This document shows positions 34,852-43,630 of a stretch of 64,000 nucleotides of DNA, piece by piece; the stretch's first letter is position 1, and each line of letters begins with the position of its first letter. The translations under genes were made by a program, and so were the position numbers. The notes below the pieces were generated by a model. That model did no database searches, was not told where the DNA came from, and saw nothing but the letters and a program-made list of their open reading frames with translations. Source of the DNA: CAXXOK01 sp963663285 (GTDB taxonomy: Bacteria > Bacillota > Clostridia > Christensenellales > Aristaeellaceae); the NCBI GenBank assembly GCA_963663285.2, contig CAXXNI010000002.1, positions 620,001 through 684,000 of the forward strand. Direction: 5' to 3'.

Positions 34852-34988
34852 GAATGAGTGGCTGGAAGCAGTTGAGGATGAAGAGTACAACCGGCTGGCT
34901 AAGCAATAATGCATAGGCTGCCGGGGGAAGATCCTCTGTATCAAATAACCCGAAACGGAAACCAACATGGATAAAGGAGGAAATCATA

Positions 34989-35855
34989 ATGATTTTAAAC
35001 GAGACTTTTACCCTGTCCAATGGAGTTAAGATTCCTAAAATCGGGCTGGGCACCTGGTTTATTGAGGATAACAAAGCTGCACAAGCGGTACGCGACGCAG
35101 TGGCAAGCGGATACCGTCACATCGATACCGCGCAAGCTTATCAAAACGAGCGGGGTGTAGGCGAAGGTATACGTACTTGCGGAGTCGCCCGTAATGAGCT
35201 GTTTGTAACCACCAAACTTGCCGCCGAAATCAAAAGTTATGATGCAGCTGTGGCTGCGATTGATCAATCGCTCGCGACGATGGGTTTGGATTACATTGAT
35301 ATGATGATTATCCACAGCCCGCAACCCTGGGTGGAATTCCGCGAAGATAACCATTATTTTGAAGGTAATCTTGAAGCGTGGCGCGCACTGGAAGAAGCCT
35401 ATCAAGCCGGGAAACTGTGCGCAATCGGTGTATCCAACTTTGAAGAAGCTGATTTGGATAACATTCTGCAAAATGGTACGGTTGCGCCGATGGTGAATCA
35501 GGTTTTGGCGCATATTAGCAATACGCCTTTTGCATTGATCAACTATTGCCGCAGCAAAGATATACTTGTGGAAGCCTACTCGCCGGTAGCGCATGGCGAG
35601 ATGATGAAGAATAAAGAGATCATCGCCATGGCGGAGAAATATGGCGTCAGCGTCCCGCAACTTGGCATTCGTTATTGCTTGCAGCTGGGTACGCTACCCC
35701 TGCCGAAAACGGCTAACCCTGAACATATGCGCAGCAATGCCGAAGTTGACTTCGTCATTACCGATACAGACATGGAGACACTCAAAGGGATGGAACGTAT
35801 TCAAAATTATGGAGATGCCAGCTTTTTCCCCGTTTATGGCGGCAAGTTGAAATAA
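34989..35855 (+). CDS. Aldo/keto reductase (first)
   Basis: This 288-residue TIM-barrel oxidoreductase has the family's catalytic tetrad: Asp and Tyr in HIDTAQAYQNE (about 45-55), Lys in VTTKLAA and His in MIIHSPQP. The NADPH-binding C-terminal region is LPLPKTANPEHMRSN. It reduces aldehydes or ketones with NADPH. AAAGGAGGA precedes the ATG. As part of the MerR-controlled group it may detoxify reactive carbonyls; that role is inferred from context. Confidence 0.92.
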   Translation: MILNETFTLSNGVKIPKIGLGTWFIEDNKAAQAVRDAVASGYRHIDTAQAYQNERGVGEGIRTCGVARNELFVTTKLAAEIKSYDAAVAAIDQSLATMGLDYIDMMIIHSPQPWVEFREDNHYFEGNLEAWRALEEAYQAGKLCAIGVSNFEEADLDNILQNGTVAPMVNQVLAHISNTPFALINYCRSKDILVEAYSPVAHGEMMKNKEIIAMAEKYGVSVPQLGIRYCLQLGTLPLPKTANPEHMRSNAEVDFVITDTDMETLKGMERIQNYGDASFFPVYGGKLK

Positions 35856-35889
35856 TACAGAAGCTATTACCGAGGATGGAGGGAAGACG

Positions 35890-36714
35890 ATGGTTAAGGC
35901 AGTTGCTGTACTCGTTGCGCTGCTCGTAATGTTGACAGGCTTTGCCTGCGCAGAGAGTACGGCGAACGAAACACCGATCATACTGGATATGAACGGAACG
36001 GAAGTACACGGATTTATTAACAATACGGTCACAGCGCAGGCTTTTTTACAATTGCTGCCTTACACCGTAACCGTAAACCGCGCGGCGGATGATCTATGCG
36101 GGACGGTGCAAGAAGAGCTTCCCGTAGATGTAGCTGAAGCGAAAACAGAATGGAAAATCGGTGAGATTGGCTGGTTTGGCGGTTGGTTCACGATTCTCTG
36201 TGATCATGAAGAGCAATTTTCAAATATGCCGGGTATATCGATTATTGGAACAATCAACGACGAAGAGATACCTTTTGTTGCGTCTTTAACGGGCACTGTT
36301 GATATTACAGTGAAGCTGGACGATAGCCGTATGGATGGTAAGGAGGGCGTGGAAGAGATGCTAAGCATTCGCGTAAATGATCAGGAATTAACTGCGACGC
36401 TGGAAAATAACTCGTCAGCGCAGGCACTGAAAGACCTGCTTTCTAAAGGGGACATCACGATTGATATGCGTGATTTCGCGAATATGGAAAAAGTAGGGTC
36501 GCTTGGTTCCAGTCTGCCGACAAACGATATGCAGATTACGACGGGAGCAGGAGACTTAATTCTCTATCAAGGTAGCGCGTTTGTGATTTATTACGCGCCA
36601 AACTCTTGGAACTTCACAAGGCTGGGCAAAATCAACAACGTTACAGCGGACGAACTGAAAACGATTCTGGGTGATGGAGCTGTAACGGTAACGCTTTCGA
36701 TGAAAAAGCAGTAA
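35890..36714 (+). CDS. Exported protein with two cyclophilin-like domains
   Basis: The 274-residue protein has a signal peptide (1-21, ending GFACAE; the Cys in LTGFAC could be a lipobox). Two related domains follow at about 28-145 and 153-274. Each begins with a short beta segment of the I.M.GxE/D type and an NNxxAQAxxxLLP/S stretch. The second ends with QGSAFVIYYAPNSWNFTRLG, the signature of the cyclophilin-like fold (Cyclophil_like2) known from single-domain proteins. GATGGAGGGA precedes the ATG. It closes the MerR group. Its ligand and activity are unknown. Confidence 0.75.
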   Translation: MVKAVAVLVALLVMLTGFACAESTANETPIILDMNGTEVHGFINNTVTAQAFLQLLPYTVTVNRAADDLCGTVQEELPVDVAEAKTEWKIGEIGWFGGWFTILCDHEEQFSNMPGISIIGTINDEEIPFVASLTGTVDITVKLDDSRMDGKEGVEEMLSIRVNDQELTATLENNSSAQALKDLLSKGDITIDMRDFANMEKVGSLGSSLPTNDMQITTGAGDLILYQGSAFVIYYAPNSWNFTRLGKINNVTADELKTILGDGAVTVTLSMKKQ

Positions 36715-36767
36715 TTCAAAGCTGCTCATAGCAGCATCCAAATGAAATGAATATCATATCAACAAAG

Positions 36768-36805
36768 CAACGAGGCAGGTATAATTTCCTGCCTCGTTGT
36801 TTTTT
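36768..36805 (+). terminator. Intrinsic terminator of the MerR-controlled group
   Basis: CAACGAGGCAGG (36768-36779) pairs with CCTGCCTCGTTG (36788-36799), and six Ts follow. Confidence 0.9.
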
Positions 36806-37044
36806 GATATGAGGTATGGTAAAACAAAATATGACGAATAATGATGCAAATGGTTGCTATTTCGATGGATTTGCTATGCTGATAGATAATAGTAAGAAAA
36901 TGGAGAATAGAACGAAGAAGCTTTACTGATAAATAGGGATAACTTGCGAGAACAAAAATGTGCTTGAAAGTTTAAATGTTGGACGAATTCGAAATAATAT
37001 TTTGAAAAACAATAAAAATTGAAGAAAATATGCAAAACAAAAAC

Positions 37045-37072
37045 TTGAAATTGGATAAACTTCATGTATAAT
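37045..37072 (+). promoter_or_regulatory. Sigma-A promoter of the DeoR-family gene
   Basis: TTGAAA (37045-37050) and TATAAT (37067-37072) are 16 bases apart, 38 bases before the ATG. Confidence 0.7.
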
Positions 37073-37110
37073 AATGACAGAACATAGGATTGCAGTGAAG
37101 GAGAAGCATT

Positions 37111-37878
37111 ATGGCTACGTCAAAAGCAAACAGACAGACAGAGATCATTAAATATATCAAAGCTAAAAAAACCGCCACCAGCACGGAGCTAAGTGAATTT
37201 TTCAATGTTACGGAAGAAACTATTCGCAAAGATTTACAGGAATTGAGCGATAGGGGAGATATCATCCGTACCTTTGGCGGGGCAGCGGTAAAGGAATATA
37301 ACATAGAACGCCCGTTGGATCAGCGAATCATTCAGAATTATATGGAAAAACAGAAAATTGCTTATGCGGCGACCAAGCTCATCACCGCTGATAATTTGAT
37401 TGTAATGGATGCCGGTTCCACAATTTCTGTGCTTGCCAAAGAAATCCCTGATCATTTGAATATCGTTGTATTAACTAACTCGTTGGAAATTACAAACAGT
37501 TTAGCCCGTAACGCAGGCGTAGCTGTGTATTGTACGGGCGGTAAGCTACATAAGAAATCGCTGTCTTTTCAGGGTATCCTGACTGAAAATGCTATTAAAA
37601 CCTACAATGCAGAGAAAGCATTCATTTCTTGCGCGGCGCTAGACAGCAGGCTCGGGGTCATGGATACCAACGAGGAAGAAGCGCGTGTGAAAAGAAAGAT
37701 GATGGAAATCTCCAGAGAAGTATATTTGCTGACGGATAGCAGCAAAATCGGCAGTATTGCGCACATTACTACCTGCAAAATCGACGCTTTGACGGCAATC
37801 GTAACCGATAGCGGTGTTTCGCCGCAAGCGGTACAAGAGTTTGAAGAGGCCGGTGTTCGCGTGATTATTGCGGATTGA
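37111..37878 (+). CDS. DeoR-family transcriptional regulator
   Basis: The 255-residue protein has an N-terminal helix-turn-helix (ATSTELSEFFNVTEETIRKDL, about 22-42) with the RTFGGAAV hinge. A DeoR sensor domain follows with the sugar-phosphate-binding loop DAGSTISVLAKEIP and TNSLEITNSL. DeoR proteins repress sugar operons until a phosphorylated sugar binds. It has its own promoter and terminator and stands directly before the sugar operon at 38126, its probable target. Confidence 0.93.
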   Translation: MATSKANRQTEIIKYIKAKKTATSTELSEFFNVTEETIRKDLQELSDRGDIIRTFGGAAVKEYNIERPLDQRIIQNYMEKQKIAYAATKLITADNLIVMDAGSTISVLAKEIPDHLNIVVLTNSLEITNSLARNAGVAVYCTGGKLHKKSLSFQGILTENAIKTYNAEKAFISCAALDSRLGVMDTNEEEARVKRKMMEISREVYLLTDSSKIGSIAHITTCKIDALTAIVTDSGVSPQAVQEFEEAGVRVIIAD

Positions 37879-37893
37879 TAACCAAATGATTTT

Positions 37894-37919
37894 AAAAAGA
37901 GCCGTAAGGCTCTTTTTTT
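37894..37919 (+). terminator. Intrinsic terminator of the DeoR-family gene
   Basis: AAAAAGAGCC (37894-37903) pairs with GGCTCTTTTT (37908-37917) around GTAA, with a T-run in the right arm. Confidence 0.88.
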
Positions 37920-38045
37920 ATATAAAGAGTGATGTATGAATAGATAATATTATAGAAGCATACAGTAAAAACCAAACATTTACAAACTATAATAAGGTAA
38001 AAAACAGAAAAGTATAGAAAAATTGATGGAAAACAAAAATATATA

Positions 38046-38074
38046 TTGACTAAAATAAAAAGCGATGTTATAAT
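38046..38074 (+). promoter_or_regulatory. Strong sigma-A promoter of the ketose operon
   Basis: TTGACT (38046-38051) and TATAAT (38069-38074) have the ideal 17-base spacing. The start would be near 38081, about 45 bases before the first gene. The AT-rich tract upstream could be an UP element. Confidence 0.8.
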
Positions 38075-38125
38075 TGGCCCATAACAAACCATAAATGTGA
38101 AATGCAGAACAGGTAGGAGAATTTG

Positions 38126-38869
38126 ATGATGAATGCTTTGCAACAGAAGTACAAATCCCAAATTGAGGAAATGATTGAAGCGTGCCAACGCTCCGCGGAA
38201 TTAGGGTATGGCGCGGGGTCTGGCGGCAACGCGGCTTACCGGGTGGATGACAATGTTGTTTTGATTACCCCCACCGGTATTGTAAAACGGAAAATTCGCT
38301 TTGAGGATATTTGTATTATCGATCTGGAAGGTAACCCGTTGTATATTCCCGAAGGACGTAAACCAACCGGCGAATACTTCATGCATTTACATATCATGCA
38401 GGTACGCCCGGATGTGAAAGCTACCATGCACGCGCACCCGCCTTTGCTGATTGGTATGTCGCTTACGGAGGAAGGCGCGGAAGTAATGAGCAAAGCTGTT
38501 CTTCCGGATGCGGCAACGTTCCTTGGCCCGATTTTAACAATTCCCTATGTACGGCCTAACGGGGATGAACTGGGATACTCGTTTGACCCCTATATTATGC
38601 GCAGCAACGCTTTTATAATGGGCAATCATGGTTGCCTGGTTTGCAGCCATACAGGGATCAGCGATACGGTGGATGCCTGCCAGGTTATGGAGGCACATGC
38701 AAAGGCAGCTATGACCTGCAGAATCTTTGAGGATAATATTCGCGAACTGAATGACCACAACATGACGGGGATGGATAAGCTTCTTATACAGCGTGGCGCG
38801 ATCATGCCTTGCCCTCCGGGCCGCTATAAAACGATGAGCGATATGTTTGCCGATATTCAAACGACTTGA
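38126..38869 (+). CDS. Class II aldolase/adducin family protein (fuculose/rhamnulose-phosphate aldolase-like), first
   Basis: The 247-residue protein starts at the ATG at 38126, five bases after AGGAGA. The zinc ligands of class II aldolases are present: His102 and His104 in MHAHPP and His168 in GNHG, with a catalytic Glu at 83 in TGEYFM. Members cleave L-fuculose- or L-rhamnulose-1-phosphate to dihydroxyacetone phosphate and lactaldehyde. It is a close paralogue of the protein at 41367 (shared ELGYG, VVLITPT, LYIPEG and KPTGE blocks). It is the first structural gene behind the operon promoter. Confidence 0.9.
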   Translation: MMNALQQKYKSQIEEMIEACQRSAELGYGAGSGGNAAYRVDDNVVLITPTGIVKRKIRFEDICIIDLEGNPLYIPEGRKPTGEYFMHLHIMQVRPDVKATMHAHPPLLIGMSLTEEGAEVMSKAVLPDAATFLGPILTIPYVRPNGDELGYSFDPYIMRSNAFIMGNHGCLVCSHTGISDTVDACQVMEAHAKAAMTCRIFEDNIRELNDHNMTGMDKLLIQRGAIMPCPPGRYKTMSDMFADIQTT

Positions 38870-38884
38870 GCGTAGGTGAAGATG

Positions 38885-39709
38885 ATGCCCTCCATTATCC
38901 CAACGGTTATGCTGCATAACGGCGTCGATGTCCCGGTGCTGAGCATTGGAACTTACAAAGTGCAGGATTTAGACAGTGTAATTGGCGCTGCACTGGAAGC
39001 CGGTTTTACCGCCATCGATGCTGCGGAACATTATGGAAACGAGGCAGAGGTTGGGAAAGCGATTTCCCGTTTGAACCAGCCGCGAGCGAAACTATATCTA
39101 TCCACGAAGATATGGAACGAGGACCATGGTTACCAACGCACCTTAGAAGCGTTTGAAGAGAGCGCCGCACGCCTTCAAACCAATCCGGATATGCTATTAA
39201 TTCATTGGCCTTGCCCGATGAAAGGCTTGTATCAGGAAACTTGGCGGGCGTTACAGCACCTGTACGAGCAGAAAAAGGTTGCCGCTATCGGTGTCAGCAA
39301 CTTTACGGCGGATCATTTGCGGGTATTAAAAGCATTGGGCGGCGTGCAGCCGATGGTTAATCAGGTTGAGATGCACCCTTTCTACATTGATGAACAGCTT
39401 TTAGCATACTGCCGGGAGCAGCATATTATCGTAGAAGCTTGGAGCCCACTGCTGCGGGGAACAACGGTTATATCCGATCCTCTCATCCGGGCGATGGCAG
39501 ATAAATATAACTGCTCTCCCGCACAGCTTGCAGTACGGTACCTTACGCAATATGGTGTGCGCGTGATCGTTCGTTCATCCAAACCCGCGCATATCGCAGA
39601 AAATGCGGATATCTTCCGTTTTAAGATAACGGATGATGATTTCAACCGCTTGAAAGAGCTTAACACACATAAGCGTTTTTTTCAGGATCCGGATGAATAC
39701 TACTTATAA
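38885..39709 (+). CDS. Aldo/keto reductase (second)
   Basis: The start is taken at 38885, six bases after AGGTG; the ATG at 38882 or GTG at 38876 are alternatives. The 274 residues show AIDAAEHYGNE (Asp, Tyr), LSTKIW (Lys) and LLIHWPCP (His), the aldo/keto reductase tetrad, and the cofactor segment VIVRSSKPAHIAEN. It probably reduces an aldehyde with NADPH. Between two aldolase genes, the obvious substrate is the lactaldehyde or glycolaldehyde they release, giving propanediol or a similar alcohol; this is inference. It is not closely similar to the reductase at 34989. Confidence 0.88.
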   Translation: MPSIIPTVMLHNGVDVPVLSIGTYKVQDLDSVIGAALEAGFTAIDAAEHYGNEAEVGKAISRLNQPRAKLYLSTKIWNEDHGYQRTLEAFEESAARLQTNPDMLLIHWPCPMKGLYQETWRALQHLYEQKKVAAIGVSNFTADHLRVLKALGGVQPMVNQVEMHPFYIDEQLLAYCREQHIIVEAWSPLLRGTTVISDPLIRAMADKYNCSPAQLAVRYLTQYGVRVIVRSSKPAHIAENADIFRFKITDDDFNRLKELNTHKRFFQDPDEYYL

Positions 39710-39858
39710 CACGAACACCTATCCGGACGCAGGTGATGGAACGACGCTGCATCCGGCGGTGAAACCTTTATAAGGCAGACGGCTGCCTAGCCCTGGATTC
39801 TGTATGTACTTTGGCAAAACCAAAAATCGTGCAGAGTCGGACAACAGGAGGTAAAGAA

Positions 39859-41364
39859 ATGGAACCCAACGCGATGCTGGCGATCGATTTGGGCGCAAGC
39901 AACGGTCGCGTGGTATGGGGCAGTTGGACGCCGAACGGCTTGCAAATGCGCGAAATATACCGTTTTGTGAACCAGCCGATACAGGAAAAGGGACTTTTAT
40001 GCTGGGATGTACCACAGCTGTTTGCAGATATCGTAACGGGTATGCGGCGCTGTGTGAAAGCCGGACTAGAGTTTGATACGATTGGCTTATGCTCATGGGG
40101 GAATACCGTTGGGGTACTGGACAAGGAAGGAACCCTGTTACGGACGCCGCTGCATTACCGGGAAACGGCGCCGGATAAAGCGCTGGAATCCATTTCCCGA
40201 CATTATTCTCGGCGTGAAATGTTTGATCAGACCCTGTTTATTACCATGACGATGCAACCCACTGTTGTACTGCGTTATTTACAGCAGGAACAACCGGAAG
40301 TAATGGCTAAGGCGCAGACAGTTCTTATGGTATCGGATTTATTCAACTATCTGCTTTGCGGTAAAGCTGCTTCTGAAAAAACAATGGCGGCGACATCCCA
40401 GATGGTCGATATGCGAAGCGGCACATGGAATCGGGATTATATGCGTGGGCTGGGGCTAAACCCGGCTTGGCTGCCTGAACTGATTGATAACGGCACTGTA
40501 CTGGGACCGTTGCACAGTGACCTGTGTAAAAAAGTCGGCCTCAAAAAGACACCGGTTGTAATCGCCGTTTCCGGGCATGATACCGCTTCGGCAAGTGGTT
40601 GCGTACCAGCAGGAGATCTGCAAGAAAGCCTTTACCTAAGCTGTGGCACATGGTCGTGCATGGGCTGCCGCGTACCGCAAGCACTGGATGGGGATGCGCT
40701 GTACCAATCAGGCGTGACAAACGATCTGGGTTTATTTGGTCAGCACCATCTGCGTTTTAACCATACTGGATTATGGATCTTACAGGAATGCCGCCGGGCG
40801 TGGAATGAAAACGGTAACACCATGCACTATTCGCAAATGATGAAGCTGGCTTCCTGCGGAGGACATTTCCTTGCCGCGATCGATACTGAAGATGAGAGCT
40901 TTTTTCTCAGGGGAGATATGCCGCAAAAGGTGCAGGACTATTGCAGGAAAACGGATCAGTGGATACCGGAAACGCCGGGAGAAATTGTCCGCGTTGTGCT
41001 GGAGAGTCTGGCTTTTCGCTACCGGTATTCGGCAGAAACTTTATCCGCATTGTCAGGGCAGCGGTATACCGGGCTTCGGCTGCTTGGCGGTGGATCGAAA
41101 AACCCTCTGCTGTGTCAGTTTACGGCAAATGCGCTGGATATGAAAGTAACCGCCGGGCCTTCGGAAGCTTCGATTATGGGCAATTTTATGCAGCAGGGGC
41201 TTGCAGTAAAGACGCTGAAGAACGTTTCGCAGGCACAGGATTATATTGCAAGAAGTGAAAGCACGGCCGTATATCAACCGCAGGATAAAGCGCTTTGGGA
41301 CAGGTATTACCAGCAGGCGATTGCGCTGTTTGGTTGGAAACAGATTGAAGTAGTAGGAGAATGA
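39859..41364 (+). CDS. FGGY-family kinase, rhamnulokinase-like
   Basis: The start at 39859, with AGGAGG eight bases upstream, gives 501 residues. The N-terminal LAIDLGASNGRVVWG and IYRFVNQPI...GLLCWDV match rhamnulokinase (RhaB), as do GLCSWGNTVG and the C-terminal LGGGSKNPLLCQ. The enzyme would phosphorylate a 6-deoxyketohexose at O1, making the substrate of the class II aldolases on either side. There is no rhamnose or fucose isomerase gene nearby, so a ketose may be imported directly. The stop overlaps the next frame. Confidence 0.88.
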   Translation: MEPNAMLAIDLGASNGRVVWGSWTPNGLQMREIYRFVNQPIQEKGLLCWDVPQLFADIVTGMRRCVKAGLEFDTIGLCSWGNTVGVLDKEGTLLRTPLHYRETAPDKALESISRHYSRREMFDQTLFITMTMQPTVVLRYLQQEQPEVMAKAQTVLMVSDLFNYLLCGKAASEKTMAATSQMVDMRSGTWNRDYMRGLGLNPAWLPELIDNGTVLGPLHSDLCKKVGLKKTPVVIAVSGHDTASASGCVPAGDLQESLYLSCGTWSCMGCRVPQALDGDALYQSGVTNDLGLFGQHHLRFNHTGLWILQECRRAWNENGNTMHYSQMMKLASCGGHFLAAIDTEDESFFLRGDMPQKVQDYCRKTDQWIPETPGEIVRVVLESLAFRYRYSAETLSALSGQRYTGLRLLGGGSKNPLLCQFTANALDMKVTAGPSEASIMGNFMQQGLAVKTLKNVSQAQDYIARSESTAVYQPQDKALWDRYYQQAIALFGWKQIEVVGE

Positions 41365-41366
41365 GC

Positions 41367-42098
41367 ATGAACGAGTATATTCAAAAGTATTGGCATCAGG
41401 TAGAGGAAATTGTGGAAGTTTGCCATCGCGACGCCGAACTGGGCTACGGCCCCGCGGTCAGCGGTAATGTTTCCTGCCGGGTCGAAGAGGATGTTGTTTT
41501 AATCACCCCGACCAATACGCCCAAGCGGCTGATTGAGGCAGAGGACATTTGCGTGCTTACGCTGCACGGAGACCCCTTATACATTCCTGAAGGGAAGAAA
41601 CCGACGGGTGAAACCTTCCTGCATTTGCACATTCTGCAAAAAAGGCCGGACATTACGGCTGTAATGCATGCCCATCCGCCGCTGGCGACGGGTTTGTCCA
41701 CTTGCGAGGCTGGCAAAGCGGCACTGATGCTTCCGCTCATCCCTGAAGCGATGATGCAGCTTGGGCCTGTGATTACCGTACCGTATGCGGACCCGAACAT
41801 GAAAGAGCTTGGGTTGATGTTCGATCCTGTAATGAATGATTCCAACGGATTCATTCTGGAAAGCCACGGGGCATTGGTATGCAGCCCGAAAAATGTATTG
41901 AACGCAATCGAATCGCTGCAGGTGATGGAGTCTTTGGCGGAGTCGATTGAAGTCGGCCGCATTATGGGCCGAAACCTGAAAACGCTGACCCGGGAAGACA
42001 CAGCCGGTATTGATGAAGTGATTCGCGAACTGGGCTGGACGCTGCCGGGTGCACCCGGTCGGCATGCAAATCTGGTAGAAATGTTCTTTGGAAAATAA
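41367..42098 (+). CDS. Class II aldolase/adducin family protein, second
   Basis: The start at 41367, seven bases after AGGAG, gives 243 residues; an ATG two codons earlier overlaps the kinase stop but is too close to that site. Zinc ligands are His101 and His103 in MHAHPP and His167 in ESHG. The catalytic Glu lies in TGETFL. It shares about half of its N-terminal half with the aldolase at 38126, so the two arose by duplication and may have diverged in substrate or may form a mixed complex. Confidence 0.9.
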   Translation: MNEYIQKYWHQVEEIVEVCHRDAELGYGPAVSGNVSCRVEEDVVLITPTNTPKRLIEAEDICVLTLHGDPLYIPEGKKPTGETFLHLHILQKRPDITAVMHAHPPLATGLSTCEAGKAALMLPLIPEAMMQLGPVITVPYADPNMKELGLMFDPVMNDSNGFILESHGALVCSPKNVLNAIESLQVMESLAESIEVGRIMGRNLKTLTREDTAGIDEVIRELGWTLPGAPGRHANLVEMFFGK

Positions 42099-42112
42099 AG
42101 TGGAGTGAAAAT

Positions 42113-43630
42113 ATGGAACAGAATGTTTTCATACGGCTGGAAAACGTCAGTAAGACTTTCCCCGGCGTGCGTGCGCTTGACGGTATCAACCTAACGGTAC
42201 GCCGCGGCGAAGTCCATGCGCTGGTCGGCGAAAATGGTGCGGGAAAATCCACGCTGATCAAGATTCTGGCTGGCAATTACAAACCGGATGATGGCGCGGA
42301 AATATGCATCGACGGCGAAACATTTTCCTCGCTTACGCCAAAACTGTCACTGGATAAGGGTATCGTGGTTATTTATCAGGACTTTTCCTTGTTCCCCAAT
42401 CTCTCGGTGGTGGAAAATATCGCGATCACCGGCGAAGTGGAACGTAAGGGTGTTGGTGTACATTGGAAGAATATGCGCGCTAAAGCGCAGCGGGCTTTGG
42501 AACTGCTTGGCGTTGATATTGATATGAACGTACAGCTTGGAACGCTTTCAACAGCCAGGCAGCAGCTAGTTGCTATTGCGCGCGCCCTTGCCTGCGATGC
42601 ACAGCTTATCATCATGGATGAACCAACATCTACGCTGTCGGGCAGTGAAGTAAAGCTGCTGTTCAAAATTATTCGCGATCTGAAAGCGCGCGGAATATCC
42701 ATCCTGTTTGTTAGCCATAAGCTGGAAGAGCTATTTGAGATTGCCGATACATTTACGGTGATCCGGGACGGTCAGTACATCGCCGCTCATCCCCGGGAGG
42801 AAATGGATAATGATACCCTCATCAATCTAATGGTGGGCCGTAGGGTGGAGTTTGTCCGCAACGGCGCTGAAAAAATTGGTGAAACTTTGCTTGAGGTTCG
42901 GGGGCTTAGCAAAGAAGGTTGCTTTAAAGATGTAAGTTTTCAGGTACATAGCGGTGAAATTGTCGGCATTACCGGGCTGGTTGGCGCGGGACGTACGGAA
43001 GTCGTGCAGGCCATCTGCGGCATTGATGGCGCCGATCAGGGAGAAATACTGATTGATGGGAAACCGGTAACCATACGCAGCATGCAGGATGCGATGCGTC
43101 ATGGTATAGGCTATGTACCGGAAAGCCGTTTAACAGAAGGCCTTGTGCTCACTAAAAGTGTTGAGGATAATGCAGTTATCACCATTCATGATAAACTTCG
43201 TGGCCGCAGCGGGTTGGTTAGCTACCGCCGTATTCATGCTACGAGCAAAGAATGGATTGAACGCTTGAATATAAAGCCGGGTTACCCTGATATGCTTGTT
43301 CAAAAACTATCGGGCGGCAACCAGCAGCGTGTGGTCATCGCGAAATGGCTGGCGACAAACCCGAAAATCCTCTTTATTGATGAACCAACCAACGGCATTG
43401 ATGTCGGAGCAAAATCGGAGATTCATAATTTGATGCGGGAATTAGCCGCAAAAGGCATGGGGATTGTAATGGTTTCCAGCGAGCTTGCGGAAGTCCTGGC
43501 TATCTCGGATACAGTGCTTGTCATGCGCCGCGGGCGTATTAACGGCGAGTTTGAAGGCGCCGATACGAATCAGGAAGAGTTGATGAACGCTGCCATCCTC
43601 TCCCGGAAAGCAAAGGGGGCGGAAAGATGA
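42113..43630 (+). CDS. Sugar ABC transporter ATP-binding protein (RbsA/MglA type), third system
   Basis: The 505-residue protein has two ATPase domains: GENGAGKST and IIMDEPTSTL in the first, and GLVGAGRTE, LSGGNQQRVVIAKWL and LFIDEPTNGID in the second. Both catalytic Glu residues are present. It serves the permeases at 43627 and 44648. AGTGGAG precedes the ATG, 14 bases after the aldolase stop, and the stop overlaps the first permease (ATGA), so the transporter is co-translated with the catabolic genes. Confidence 0.93.
   Translation: MEQNVFIRLENVSKTFPGVRALDGINLTVRRGEVHALVGENGAGKSTLIKILAGNYKPDDGAEICIDGETFSSLTPKLSLDKGIVVIYQDFSLFPNLSVVENIAITGEVERKGVGVHWKNMRAKAQRALELLGVDIDMNVQLGTLSTARQQLVAIARALACDAQLIIMDEPTSTLSGSEVKLLFKIIRDLKARGISILFVSHKLEELFEIADTFTVIRDGQYIAAHPREEMDNDTLINLMVGRRVEFVRNGAEKIGETLLEVRGLSKEGCFKDVSFQVHSGEIVGITGLVGAGRTEVVQAICGIDGADQGEILIDGKPVTIRSMQDAMRHGIGYVPESRLTEGLVLTKSVEDNAVITIHDKLRGRSGLVSYRRIHATSKEWIERLNIKPGYPDMLVQKLSGGNQQRVVIAKWLATNPKILFIDEPTNGIDVGAKSEIHNLMRELAAKGMGIVMVSSELAEVLAISDTVLVMRRGRINGEFEGADTNQEELMNAAILSRKAKGAER

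Larger units (their letters stand above)
36715..37110. other. Intergenic region before deoR-type gene, 396 bp
   Basis: It holds the terminator at 36768-36805 and the promoter at 37045-37072. Otherwise it is AT-rich with no gene. Confidence 0.6.

Noticed and set aside
38126..42098. A recent gene duplication or assembly duplicate of the class II aldolase
   Set aside because: The two copies differ throughout, also at the DNA level, and flank unrelated genes, so they are old paralogues and not an assembly artefact.
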